Shown: one piece after another, positions 1-5,260 of the stretch | How positions within the stretch are numbered: the stretch's first letter is position 1 | Layout: each line of letters opens with the position of its first letter | Assembly: GCA_002299495.1 (NCBI GenBank) | Contig: DBNZ01000139.1 | Span: 1 to 6,783, forward strand | From: Methylococcaceae bacterium UBA659 | GTDB lineage: Bacteria > Pseudomonadota > Gammaproteobacteria > Methylococcales > Methylomonadaceae | Length of the DNA stretch: 6,783 nucleotides | Direction: 5' to 3' | Made by a program: the position numbers and the translations under genes | The notes under the pieces: model-generated | The model's database searches: none | Told to the model about the DNA's origin: nothing | What the model saw: only the letters and a program-made list of their open reading frames with translations

Positions 1-694
1 CGGGTGTCTTTTCCCGGTAAAACGCGGCTTGTTGGTGGGGGTTTTCACCGTAACGCAGGGCTTGGTGGCGTTCGAATTGCAGGTTCAAGATTTCCGGGAA
101 GCGTGCGTCTAATCCCGCCAAATACTGGGCGATTTGGGTGTCGTAGCGGGCGGTATGGGCAAAGCATTTGGCCGCTAAGTTGAAGCGGGTTGGTGACGAC
201 AATTGCAAGCCGCTGCCTTTCAATTCGGCTAGGATAAAGCCATAGTCGTTGGTATCGACGACCACGGCGACATCGGCATGGTTTTTGGCGGCGGCGCGGA
301 GCATGGCGGGGCCGCCGATGTCGATATTTTCGATGGCGGTGCTGAAATCACAGTCGGGTTGGGCGATGGTTGCGGCGAAGGGGTATAAATTGACGACCAC
401 CATATCAATGGGCGAGATGCCATGTTCTGACATTACGGTATCGTCAACGCCGCGCCGGCCTAAAATGCCGCCGTGGACTTTTGGATGCAGCGTTTTCACC
501 CGTCCGTCCATTATTTCCGGAAAACCCGTGTAGTCAGACACTTCGGTAACCGGGATTTGGTTTGCGCTAAGGAGCTTAGCGGTACCGCCGGTGGATATAA
601 GTTGTATGCCTAATTGCTGTAATTCGCGGCAAAAATCGACGATGCCGGTTTTGTCAGATACGCTCACTAATGCACGGGTAATGGTTCTATTCAT
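1..694 (-). CDS. purH: Bifunctional AICAR transformylase / IMP cyclohydrolase, N-terminal part (cut by window edge)
   Basis: PurH catalyses the last two steps of de novo IMP synthesis in the cytoplasm: formyl transfer to AICAR and ring closure of FAICAR. Reading leftward from ATG at 694-692, 231 codons are open to the window edge, a little under half of the usual length of about 520 residues. Visible family signatures are SVSDKTG (residues 11-17), STGGTAKLL (34-42), a FPEIMDGRVKTLHPKVHGG block (58-76), the VNLYPF motif (101-106), the IDIGGPAMLRAAAKN block (124-138), FNLAAKCFAHTARYD (171-185), and LRYGENPHQ (213-221), which opens the transformylase domain. The IMP cyclohydrolase (MGS-like) domain is therefore complete and the transformylase domain is cut. 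No Shine-Dalgarno sequence is seen before the ATG, but the N-terminus matches the family norm, so the start is kept. It follows nnrS on the same strand across a terminator and is probably an independent unit. Confidence 0.97.
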   Translation of the reverse strand, partial: MNRTITRALVSVSDKTGIVDFCRELQQLGIQLISTGGTAKLLSANQIPVTEVSDYTGFPEIMDGRVKTLHPKVHGGILGRRGVDDTVMSEHGISPIDMVVVNLYPFAATIAQPDCDFSTAIENIDIGGPAMLRAAAKNHADVAVVVDTNDYGFILAELKGSGLQLSSPTRFNLAAKCFAHTARYDTQIAQYLAGLDARFPEILNLQFERHQALRYGENPHQQAAFYREKTP

Positions 695-701
695 TTAAGC
701 T

Positions 702-730
702 ATTAAATTTTCAGTAGAAATAGGTTTAAA
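702..730 (-). promoter_or_regulatory. Candidate sigma70-type promoter for purH, with very short or no leader
   Basis: On the minus strand, TTTAAA (730-725) and TTTAAT (707-702) are separated by 17 bases and match the -35 and -10 consensus at 4/6 and 5/6 positions. Only seven bases (701-695) lie between the -10 and the purH ATG, so a start at the usual distance would give a nearly leaderless mRNA. This fits the lack of a Shine-Dalgarno sequence. The -35 overlaps the T-run of the upstream terminator. The region is AT-rich, so a chance match is possible. Confidence 0.35.
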
Positions 731-757
731 AAGCCATGCCTTGGCGGCTGGCAAAGC
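728..757 (-). terminator. Rho-independent terminator after nnrS
   Basis: On the minus strand, GCTTTGCC (757-750) can pair with GGCATGGC (740-733): eight positions with one T:T mismatch and one G:T pair, and a nine-base loop. Five T residues (732-728) follow at once. It starts 26 bases past the nnrS stop codon, the expected place for an intrinsic terminator, and separates nnrS from purH. Confidence 0.6.
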
Positions 758-783
758 ATAACATAGGAAACGGAAGAAGAGGG

Positions 784-1959
784 TTAGCCCTTTTGAGGGT
801 CTGTCTTAGGTGCGGTCAATATCGGGGCATAAACAAAAACAAACAGCGCGAAAGCGGCCAGCCAACAGAGGCTGGAAACGTAAACAAATAGGTTATGCCA
901 AGCCAATGCGGCTATCGGTAGGAGCACCCGGAGCAAGGCCGCTAAGTTGATTAACAAAAAGGCGATGGTCGTAGCGCTGGAGGTTTTCAATAACCGCCCG
1001 GTGTGGCCTAGGGAAACCCGGGCCATCATGCCCAAGGTCAACACGCCTATCCCGCCTACCGTGAAGGCATGCAGCGCCAACGAATGGGAGACGGCATCGT
1101 AGGCGGCTAAGGCGGAAAGGACAAAGCCTAAAATTATCCAGCCATAACCAAGGTAAAGGACCCATAACAACGGCACATACCAAATCCGGCCTACATACCA
1201 GACCGAAATCCGCCAAAAATTGGCAATGGCGGCCAAGATAGCCAGCGTGGCGAGGACTGGCGGGGAGGCCGCCAGTAATTGGCCGAGGAAAAATGTCGCT
1301 GAAAGCGTAAGGGCGAGGTTGTCGGCAAGGGGGTTTTTTATAATAAGCGTCCCGGATAAGCCACGCTCTGTGAAAAAGGGAAAGACACGGCCTGCAATGA
1401 CCAAAATCAGCAAAATAATGGCTGCCAAAACGATATCTAGGCCGGTTTTTGCCGAATCATGCCAAAACCCTAGCATTTCAGCATGAATGCAGCCGTTGCC
1501 AATGGCTAAAATCAGCAAGAATCCGATAACTAAAAGATTTTTGTGGTTTTTTGTTGCAATCAGCGGCTTGCTGGTGAAATAGGCCAGTAACGGTAAAAAG
1601 GCGAAATCGACCAAGGCAATCAAGCCGTCGGGTAACAGGCCCGCATAAAAAGGCGTGATGCGACCGTATAGCCATAACAGGCTTAACCAGGCTAAAGGGT
1701 CTCCGTTGAGGGTTTCTTTTCCGGTCCAGTTTGTTATCGCGGTCAACAAGAAGCCGGCTATCACGGCGCTGGTGTAGCCGAGCAACATTTCATGGGCATG
1801 CCAATAACGGACGGGATAATAAATTTCGGCAGACCATTCCCCTTTCACATAAGCATTCCAAACGATCAGTAGAATCAGCGCGGATAATCCGGCAAGGGAG
1901 AAAAACGGCCGGAATCCTAGGGCGAATAGCGGGTATTTGAAAATGGGTTCTGGTTTCAT
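784..1959 (-). CDS. nnrS: NnrS family haem- and copper-containing membrane protein (nitric oxide stress)
   Basis: This is a 391-residue, strongly hydrophobic protein, the usual NnrS length (about 390-400), with roughly a dozen predicted membrane segments. Family hallmarks are LGFRPFF near the N-terminus (14-20), WHAHEMLLGY (53-62), AGFLLTAITNWTG (68-80), GRVFPFFTERG (190-200), HAFTVGGIG (297-305) and MMARVSLGHTGR (311-322). The conserved histidines in these motifs are plausible haem or metal ligands. NnrS proteins are inner-membrane haem proteins, often under NO-responsive regulators, that help cells resist nitric oxide by limiting damage to iron-thiol chemistry; the exact reaction is not settled. 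The start 32 bases after the SOR-like gene gives the standard family N-terminus, although no good Shine-Dalgarno sequence precedes it, so translational coupling is possible. It is the last gene of its unit, followed by a terminator. No NO reductase or nitrite reductase gene is in the window. Confidence 0.93.
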   Translation of the reverse strand: MKPEPIFKYPLFALGFRPFFSLAGLSALILLIVWNAYVKGEWSAEIYYPVRYWHAHEMLLGYTSAVIAGFLLTAITNWTGKETLNGDPLAWLSLLWLYGRITPFYAGLLPDGLIALVDFAFLPLLAYFTSKPLIATKNHKNLLVIGFLLILAIGNGCIHAEMLGFWHDSAKTGLDIVLAAIILLILVIAGRVFPFFTERGLSGTLIIKNPLADNLALTLSATFFLGQLLAASPPVLATLAILAAIANFWRISVWYVGRIWYVPLLWVLYLGYGWIILGFVLSALAAYDAVSHSLALHAFTVGGIGVLTLGMMARVSLGHTGRLLKTSSATTIAFLLINLAALLRVLLPIAALAWHNLFVYVSSLCWLAAFALFVFVYAPILTAPKTDPQKG

Positions 1960-1991
1960 TGAGTGATGCCGTTGATATTAACCGTGACGCC

Positions 1992-2417
1992 TCAGATTTC
2001 TGTGAAGTTAATCCAAAGGTCATGTTTGTTGCAAAGGCTTAGGGCATATAAAGCACCTTGGTAATTTTCTAGGACGAATTCGGAGCGGGCGGTTTTGTCT
2101 TCAATAGGATTAAACATATGTTCGGCAATGAAGGTATAGTTTTTATCGAGCAGCACATGTTTGACGATGTAATGTTCGTAACCCTTCATTTCATGGGCGG
2201 TAACCACGGTAACCGTGATTTTGCCATCACTTTTGTTTATTTCGATGTTTGGCAGGTGGGTCGCGGCCTTGCCCGTCCAGCGGCCTTGGGAGTCTTGGCT
2301 GTAAATTAAATCAGCGGTAACCGGAAGCCGGGCGGTTTCAGCCAGGCTGGTCAAGGGAGTGAAAAAGCCCGCGCTAGCACCCATTAAGCTAAGTTGAATA
2401 AAGTTACGGCGTTCCAT
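1992..2417 (-). CDS. Tat-exported superoxide reductase-like (desulfoferrodoxin/neelaredoxin domain) protein
   Basis: This 141-residue protein begins with a twin-arginine signal (RRNFIQ at 3-8, then a hydrophobic stretch and a likely cut near residue 26), so it should fold in the cytoplasm and be exported. The rest resembles the iron-binding domain of superoxide reductases. THLPNIE (53-59) aligns with the KHVPVIE-type segment; AHEMKGYEHYI (74-84) with the HPxxxxHxI segment; and ALYALSLCNKHDLW (122-135) with the YAxxYCNxHGLW segment. The implied Fe ligands are His54, His75, His82, Cys129 and His132, a full four-His, one-Cys site. Odd points: the Glu-Lys before the first His is Ala52-Thr53, the two central His are one residue further apart than usual, and the CNxHG glycine is Asp133. 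There is no rubredoxin or desulforedoxin domain. The start is supported by GAGGA at 2427-2423, five bases before ATG. Real SOR activity is unproven; a role in iron or NO binding is possible. Confidence 0.8.
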   Translation of the reverse strand: MERRNFIQLSLMGASAGFFTPLTSLAETARLPVTADLIYSQDSQGRWTGKAATHLPNIEINKSDGKITVTVVTAHEMKGYEHYIVKHVLLDKNYTFIAEHMFNPIEDKTARSEFVLENYQGALYALSLCNKHDLWINFTEI

Positions 2418-2449
2418 AGCATTCCTCTGTCTATCGGTTGGTTAACGGG

Positions 2450-2467
2450 ACGGCAAGTTTCTGCCGT
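2450..2467 (-). other. Intercistronic RNA hairpin between the membrane-protein gene and the SOR-like gene
   Basis: ACGGCA and TGCCGT form a perfect six-base-pair stem with a six-base loop in the 71-base gap between the two genes. On the minus strand no T-run follows, so it is not a classical terminator, and read-through into the SOR-like gene is expected. It could tune mRNA stability or the downstream/upstream ratio. Confidence 0.45.
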
Positions 2468-2488
2468 TTGTGGGAATTGGTCAGGCTG

Positions 2489-3280
2489 TCATTCATTGCT
2501 TGCGCCCTGATAAGCATCCTTAGAGGTTTTGATGGTCTTAGCCTTAAACCCATTTCGGCTTTGTTGGGCGGCTTTTAAAATTATCGGTGCGCCGCCAATG
2601 GCTACGGCATCGACCAGGCAATACCAAGCGGCCACCCCGCTCGGAGGATTGCCTTGGGGGAGGTTTAAAACAGGGTCGATAGCGGCCCATTTCCAGGTGC
2701 CTACGGCGGTGCCAATCAATTCCAACCAGGTGGTTATAAAAAAAGCGGCTAAGTAGACCATGGGGGACCGGCCTTTGAATAAATAACCCAAAAAAATGCA
2801 ATACAGCAATGCGCCTACCGCATCACCTTGTTTTGCTAGGCCAGATATTCCGTATACTGACCAGGCGCCGCATACCAGCACCACAAAGGTGGCAATTTCG
2901 CGGGCATAGCGCAAAAAGAAACCAGACCGCGCCAGCGCAACGGCCGTTAGGTAAACCATGCCGTGTCCAGGTGGCACATACGCCGGGACATTGCCAAACC
3001 GGTAGGTATATCCGCCCATGTAGGGAGAGGCGAAGTGTTCGCCTATAGTCGCAAATACGACGGCTATCGCTACTTGGGTTCGGACTTCGGTGTTTTCCCC
3101 TAACAATAACCCGGTTAAAAATACCCATCCAAATACTCCTAAGGTATTTTGCCAGGCCAAATCGCCATTGGCATCGCTAATCAAACAAACGGCGACACAA
3201 AAAAAAGTAAAGCCGGCAATGCAGTAGTCACGCTTTTTATGGGGATAAGTGGAGTCTATTTTAGGGAAATGGCGGAGCAC
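2489..3280 (-). CDS. Multi-pass membrane protein of unknown function (GTG start)
   Basis: I do not recognise this 263-residue protein as any characterised family. It is very hydrophobic with about seven or eight likely membrane segments (near 20-36, 45-61, 66-80, 104-118, 128-146, 154-169, 173-192 and 217-236) and a charged, lysine-rich C-terminal tail (240-263). Striking polar motifs inside or next to membrane segments look like a conserved site: GEHFASPYMGGYTYRFG (80-96), VPPGHGMVYL (102-111), WLELIGTAVGTWKW (185-198), GNPPSG (210-215) and YCLVDAVAIGG (220-230). His82, His106, Glu81 and Glu187 could be metal or haem ligands or proton-path residues. The start is GTG at 3280-3278: GAGG lies five bases upstream, an in-frame TAA lies 15 bases upstream, and the next Met is residue 88. 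It is the first gene of the unit with the SOR-like gene and nnrS, so a redox or NO-related role is inferred from context only. Confidence 0.85.
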   Translation of the reverse strand: MLRHFPKIDSTYPHKKRDYCIAGFTFFCVAVCLISDANGDLAWQNTLGVFGWVFLTGLLLGENTEVRTQVAIAVVFATIGEHFASPYMGGYTYRFGNVPAYVPPGHGMVYLTAVALARSGFFLRYAREIATFVVLVCGAWSVYGISGLAKQGDAVGALLYCIFLGYLFKGRSPMVYLAAFFITTWLELIGTAVGTWKWAAIDPVLNLPQGNPPSGVAAWYCLVDAVAIGGAPIILKAAQQSRNGFKAKTIKTSKDAYQGASNE

Positions 3281-3343
3281 AAAAACCTCAATGGGTTAAG
3301 CGGATGAGCAATACAAGCCGACTATAGCTGGGTGAAGGCTTAG

Positions 3344-3361
3344 TTTACCTAAAAAAGTAAA
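3344..3361. repeat. Inverted repeat TTTAC-N8-GTAAA upstream of the membrane-protein gene
   Basis: Five-base arms with an eight-base, A-rich spacer lie about 65-80 bases before the GTG start. Size and place suit an operator for a dimeric regulator. Arms this short in AT-rich DNA can arise by chance. Confidence 0.3.
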
Positions 3362-3479
3362 CAAACAGGAAGGTTAAAAGGTAATTTTAAGCGGTCGGCT
3401 GTCAATCTTTTGGTTAACCTGCAATGCGGAGTCGGCACCATTTGTTGCGTTAAAACCCGATTTGCTAATGCCGCCGAAA

Positions 3480-3493
3480 TAACACCTGTGTTA
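3480..3493. repeat. Perfect 14-base palindrome with two-base centre, TAACAC-CT-GTGTTA
   Basis: Six-base arms are exact. It sits in the gene-free stretch about 200 bases before the GTG start and about 50 bases beyond the terminator. It could be an operator of the unit to its left. No regulator gene is in the window to pair with it. Confidence 0.35.
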
Positions 3494-3541
3494 ATGGGAT
3501 GCCCAACAGGTTAACGGTTTTGGCATTAAGGCCTGCCATAA

Positions 3542-3579
3542 AAAAAGCCCCCATGGCCCAAAGGCTACGGGGGCTTTTT
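3542..3579 (-). terminator. Strong Rho-independent terminator after the cupredoxin gene
   Basis: On the minus strand, AAAAAGCCCCC pairs exactly with GGGGGCTTTTT over eleven base pairs, with an inner GCC/GGC stem beyond a partly mismatched three-base step and a four-base TTTG loop. A run of T ends the structure. It lies 13 bases past the cupredoxin stop codon. The symmetry would also work on the plus strand, but no plus-strand gene runs into it. Confidence 0.92.
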
Positions 3580-3592
3580 ATTCAACCCTTCA

Positions 3593-4504
3593 TCAGTTTT
3601 CAGGTAAGGTTTTATTTTTCCGGTTTGAAACCAGTTTGGTCAAACCGCTTATCAAGCGAACGATAAAGTTTATCCCTGAACCAATGACTTCAAATACATA
3701 GGCCACGGCTTCTGCAAAAGTCATGTCTTTAAATTTCTTTGCCAAGAAGGGGGCGATCAATAAACCTAAGGCCAACCCAATTACCGTGGTTCCAGAAACA
3801 AACCCACTTTGTTGTTTTGGTGTGGCCGCAGGTGTGGCCGCAGCGTTAGGGTCAACAACAGGCGCTAGCGCAAGTGCTTTTTCTTGGGCTTCCGCAGACG
3901 CAAGCAATTGGGGGATGGTCGCTTGGTAATCATCGGTATGGGTGAATGCGGTAACGCCCGGAATACTGGGGAGGTCGCCATCGCCTTTACCCACTTTAAG
4001 CTGGGCTTTCATGCCCTTTTCCATGTGTTGGGCGATATCGCAGTGCACTAGATAAGTCTTGTCCCCTGGCGGTAATATCAAGGTGCCGGAAATTTTAGCC
4101 GGGCCTGAGATTTCCAAATGGAACATGCCCTTGGGATAAAGATACTTAGGCAATCCGTGCATCATCCATTGATGGCGGATTTTATCTTCATTAACAAAAT
4201 GCACGGTCAGCTTTGTACAAGGCTTGAAATTGAATTCCTGGGTATCGAATGCAAACATCCTGCCCGGAAATTTTTCGGCGTACTTATGTCCGGCGTGGAC
4301 GGTGATTTCCTTGGTTTCTGAAATCTGGTCACAGCCGCCGGGAAGCGTGTCCGTATTTTGTCCCATGACCATGCCGCCCGCCATATCCATCAAGTGGCCG
4401 TCACCGTGATCCATCAACATCCCGTCATGGTCAACTATTTCTAAGGCAATGACGGGGGGCAAAAAAAGCCATACCAGCGCGCCGACCGATAGTAACTTCA
4501 TCAT
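3593..4504 (-). CDS. Membrane-anchored periplasmic cupredoxin with Met/His-rich N-terminus
   Basis: This 303-residue protein has a Sec signal peptide (cut near Ala20). A Met/His-rich segment follows (24-47: His26, 33 and 37; Met29, 31, 39, 41, 45 and 47), typical of copper-collecting sequences. Next is one cupredoxin domain (about 63-172) with the type 1 copper pattern: His111 in VNEDKIRHQW, then Cys155, His160 and Met165 in HCDIAQHMEKGM. This resembles the last copper motif of multicopper oxidases, but Asp156 replaces the His that would bind the type 3 copper, so a single electron-transfer or copper-binding site is expected. Cys58 and Cys96 may form a disulfide. An Ala/Pro linker (about 205-232), a membrane helix (236-254), a second hydrophobic or amphipathic segment (264-290) and a basic tail follow. 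The start is supported by AGGAG seven bases before the first ATG. It follows the 4566-5156 gene in one unit. Copper storage, delivery or electron transfer are all possible. Confidence 0.85.
   Translation of the reverse strand: MMKLLSVGALVWLFLPPVIALEIVDHDGMLMDHGDGHLMDMAGGMVMGQNTDTLPGGCDQISETKEITVHAGHKYAEKFPGRMFAFDTQEFNFKPCTKLTVHFVNEDKIRHQWMMHGLPKYLYPKGMFHLEISGPAKISGTLILPPGDKTYLVHCDIAQHMEKGMKAQLKVGKGDGDLPSIPGVTAFTHTDDYQATIPQLLASAEAQEKALALAPVVDPNAAATPAATPKQQSGFVSGTTVIGLALGLLIAPFLAKKFKDMTFAEAVAYVFEVIGSGINFIVRLISGLTKLVSNRKNKTLPEN
3819..3842. repeat. 12-base exact tandem duplication in the cupredoxin linker
   Basis: GGTGTGGCCGCA occurs twice head to tail (3819-3830 and 3831-3842), in frame with the cupredoxin gene. 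It encodes the doubled Ala-Ala-Thr-Pro of residues 222-229 in the flexible linker before the membrane helix. It looks like a recent slippage event that only changes linker length. Confidence 0.85.
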
Positions 4505-4526
4505 GTTTTGTCTCCTGGTTTGATTG

Positions 4527-4563
4527 ATACCGTTGTCATGGCCATGGCCATGTTTAACGGTAT
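4527..4563 (-). other. Strong intercistronic hairpin between the His-N-terminal protein and the cupredoxin gene
   Basis: The outer arms ATACCGTT (4527-4534) and AACGGTAT (4556-4563) pair over eight bases. Inside lies the self-complementary CATGGCCATGGCCATG (4537-4552), giving a further six-base-pair stem and a four-base loop after a 2/3-base internal loop. The structure begins two bases past the stop codon of the upstream gene and ends about 11 bases before the cupredoxin Shine-Dalgarno sequence. No T-run follows, so it is more likely an RNA-stability or processing element than a full terminator. Confidence 0.7.
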
Positions 4564-4565
4564 GG

Positions 4566-5156
4566 TTAACTTTTTACTTTTGAAATTAAACCATCAATGG
4601 TTTTCTTGAAGCCCGCATTTGACAAGTACAGGGCATATAGGCCGGCAAAAGCGGCCAGCAGATAGATAAAGAGGTTTGTTTTAGTGATCGGCTCGCCCGT
4701 TCCCGCTTTGAAAGCCATATGAGCATCTAAGCGTTCGCCTTGGTCAGGTACCAACGTGATATGGATCAAATATTGGCCAGGTTCCGGGACGCCGTTGGGC
4801 AGTTCTAAGTTAACGGTACCCGATTTATGTTTGGCGGCGGGTTGGAAGAAAACCCGGGTGCCTTCAGGTTCTTTTGTCACCTCGAATTCAATAGCCATAT
4901 TCCGGTATCTCATGTCTTGATAATCGAAAACCAGCTGGGTTTTGGTGGTGGTTCCTGGCAAGCTCCCACAAAATTCCTGGGCTTGATAAACAGCGGGCTG
5001 GTAGGCGGTGTAATGGATCCAATGTCCGGGTTCCAGCTCGAATTTACATTGGTCAGTGTCAGTGCCCGCGGCACCACCATGCGCCCATATTGAAGCGGAA
5101 AACAAGAGGCCTAAAAATGTCAGGCAAAACTTTCTTAAAACGTGTGCTGTGTTCAT
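4566..5156 (-). CDS. Membrane-anchored periplasmic protein with predicted N-terminal His (possible copper partner)
   Basis: I do not recognise a named family. From ATG at 5156-5154 the protein has 196 residues: a Sec signal peptide (1-25, cut after IWA), a soluble periplasmic part (26-158), one membrane helix (about 161-179) and a short basic cytoplasmic tail. Cleavage would leave His26-Gly-Gly as the N-terminus, an arrangement that can chelate copper. Cys37 and Cys63 probably form a disulfide around a segment with His45 and His48 (PGHWIHYTAYQP). The later part (90-150) is rich in beta-strand-like alternation with a PEPGQYLIHITLVP stretch, suggesting an Ig-like or CopC-like sandwich. A longer frame to 5213 exists, but the 5156 start has GGAAGG just upstream and a signal peptide directly after it, and a perfect TATAAT lies within the longer frame. 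It is the first gene of a unit with the cupredoxin 61 bases downstream, so a copper or electron-transfer role is inferred. Confidence 0.8.
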   Translation of the reverse strand: MNTAHVLRKFCLTFLGLLFSASIWAHGGAAGTDTDQCKFELEPGHWIHYTAYQPAVYQAQEFCGSLPGTTTKTQLVFDYQDMRYRNMAIEFEVTKEPEGTRVFFQPAAKHKSGTVNLELPNGVPEPGQYLIHITLVPDQGERLDAHMAFKAGTGEPITKTNLFIYLLAAFAGLYALYLSNAGFKKTIDGLISKVKS

Positions 5157-5186
5157 AATACCTTCCAGTCTTGAGAAATAATTATT

Positions 5187-5209
5187 ATTATATGGTGCGT
5201 TGTGAACGC
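5187..5209 (-). promoter_or_regulatory. Promoter of the copper-protein unit: TATAAT box with a dyad in the spacer
   Basis: A perfect TATAAT lies on the minus strand at 5192-5187, giving a predicted start near 5180 and a leader of about 24 bases that contains the GGAAGG ribosome site. No fair -35 is seen at 15-20 bases. Instead the exact dyad GCGTT-GTG-AACGC (5197-5209) fills the region between where -35 and -10 should be. A weak -35 with an operator at this place suggests control by a bound activator or repressor. The dyad does not match the CueR consensus that I know. Confidence 0.55.
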
Positions 5210-5243
5210 CCATACTCTTGAGCTAAATACAAAACCTCCAGAT

Positions 5244-5260
5244 TTGCTACCGGATAGCAA
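5244..5260. repeat. Inverted repeat TTGCTA-N5-TAGCAA in the divergent control region
   Basis: The arms are six bases and exact, with a CCGGA centre. It lies about 64-80 bases upstream of the predicted start of the copper-protein unit and about 135 bases before the pgi start. It is a possible operator or activator site; which of the two genes it would serve is unclear. Confidence 0.4.

Larger units (their letters stand above)
3281..3541. promoter_or_regulatory. Gene-free upstream region of the membrane protein / SOR-like / nnrS unit
   Basis: No convincing gene is present. The region must hold the promoter of the minus-strand unit starting at 3280, because a terminator at 3542-3579 isolates it from the genes to the right. 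Visible elements are the GAGG ribosome site before the GTG start, TATAGT (3326-3321, minus strand) as a possible -10 box without a good -35, a consensus TTGACA (3405-3400, minus strand) without a good -10, and two inverted repeats listed separately. I find no FNR/NnrR box (TTGAT-N4-ATCAA) and no NsrR-like ATGCATTT half-site. Confidence 0.5.

Noticed and set aside
249..533. Open frame of 94 codons on the plus strand inside purH
   Set aside because: It lies wholly opposite the well-supported purH frame, has no ribosome site and gives a low-complexity product with no recognisable motif.
893..1216. Open frame of 107 codons on the minus strand inside nnrS
   Set aside because: It is an out-of-frame reading of nnrS, whose own frame carries the family motifs; the product is Arg/Leu-rich with no features.
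1790..2023. Open frame bridging the SOR-like gene and nnrS
   Set aside because: It overlaps both real genes in another frame, and its product shows no domain or signal.
3400..3405. Consensus TTGACA on the minus strand as a -35 box
   Set aside because: No -10 sequence better than 3/6 lies at 15-19 bases, so it is not called as a promoter.
2440..4570. Recurring GGTTAAC in gaps (2440, 3412, 3509, 4564)
   Set aside because: Four copies of a seven-base word with differing flanks and no regular spacing or common distance to starts; other GTTAAC copies occur in genes, so I see no firm regulatory pattern.
5157..5213. N-terminal extension of the 4566-5156 gene to an ATG at 5213
   Set aside because: It would put 19 polar residues before a clear signal peptide and would include the TATAAT box, while the 5156 start has its own GGAAGG ribosome site.
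5169..5222. Direct repeat TCTTGAG at 5169-5175 and 5216-5222
   Set aside because: Seven bases, unrelated flanks, and one copy in the leader; chance is the simplest reading.
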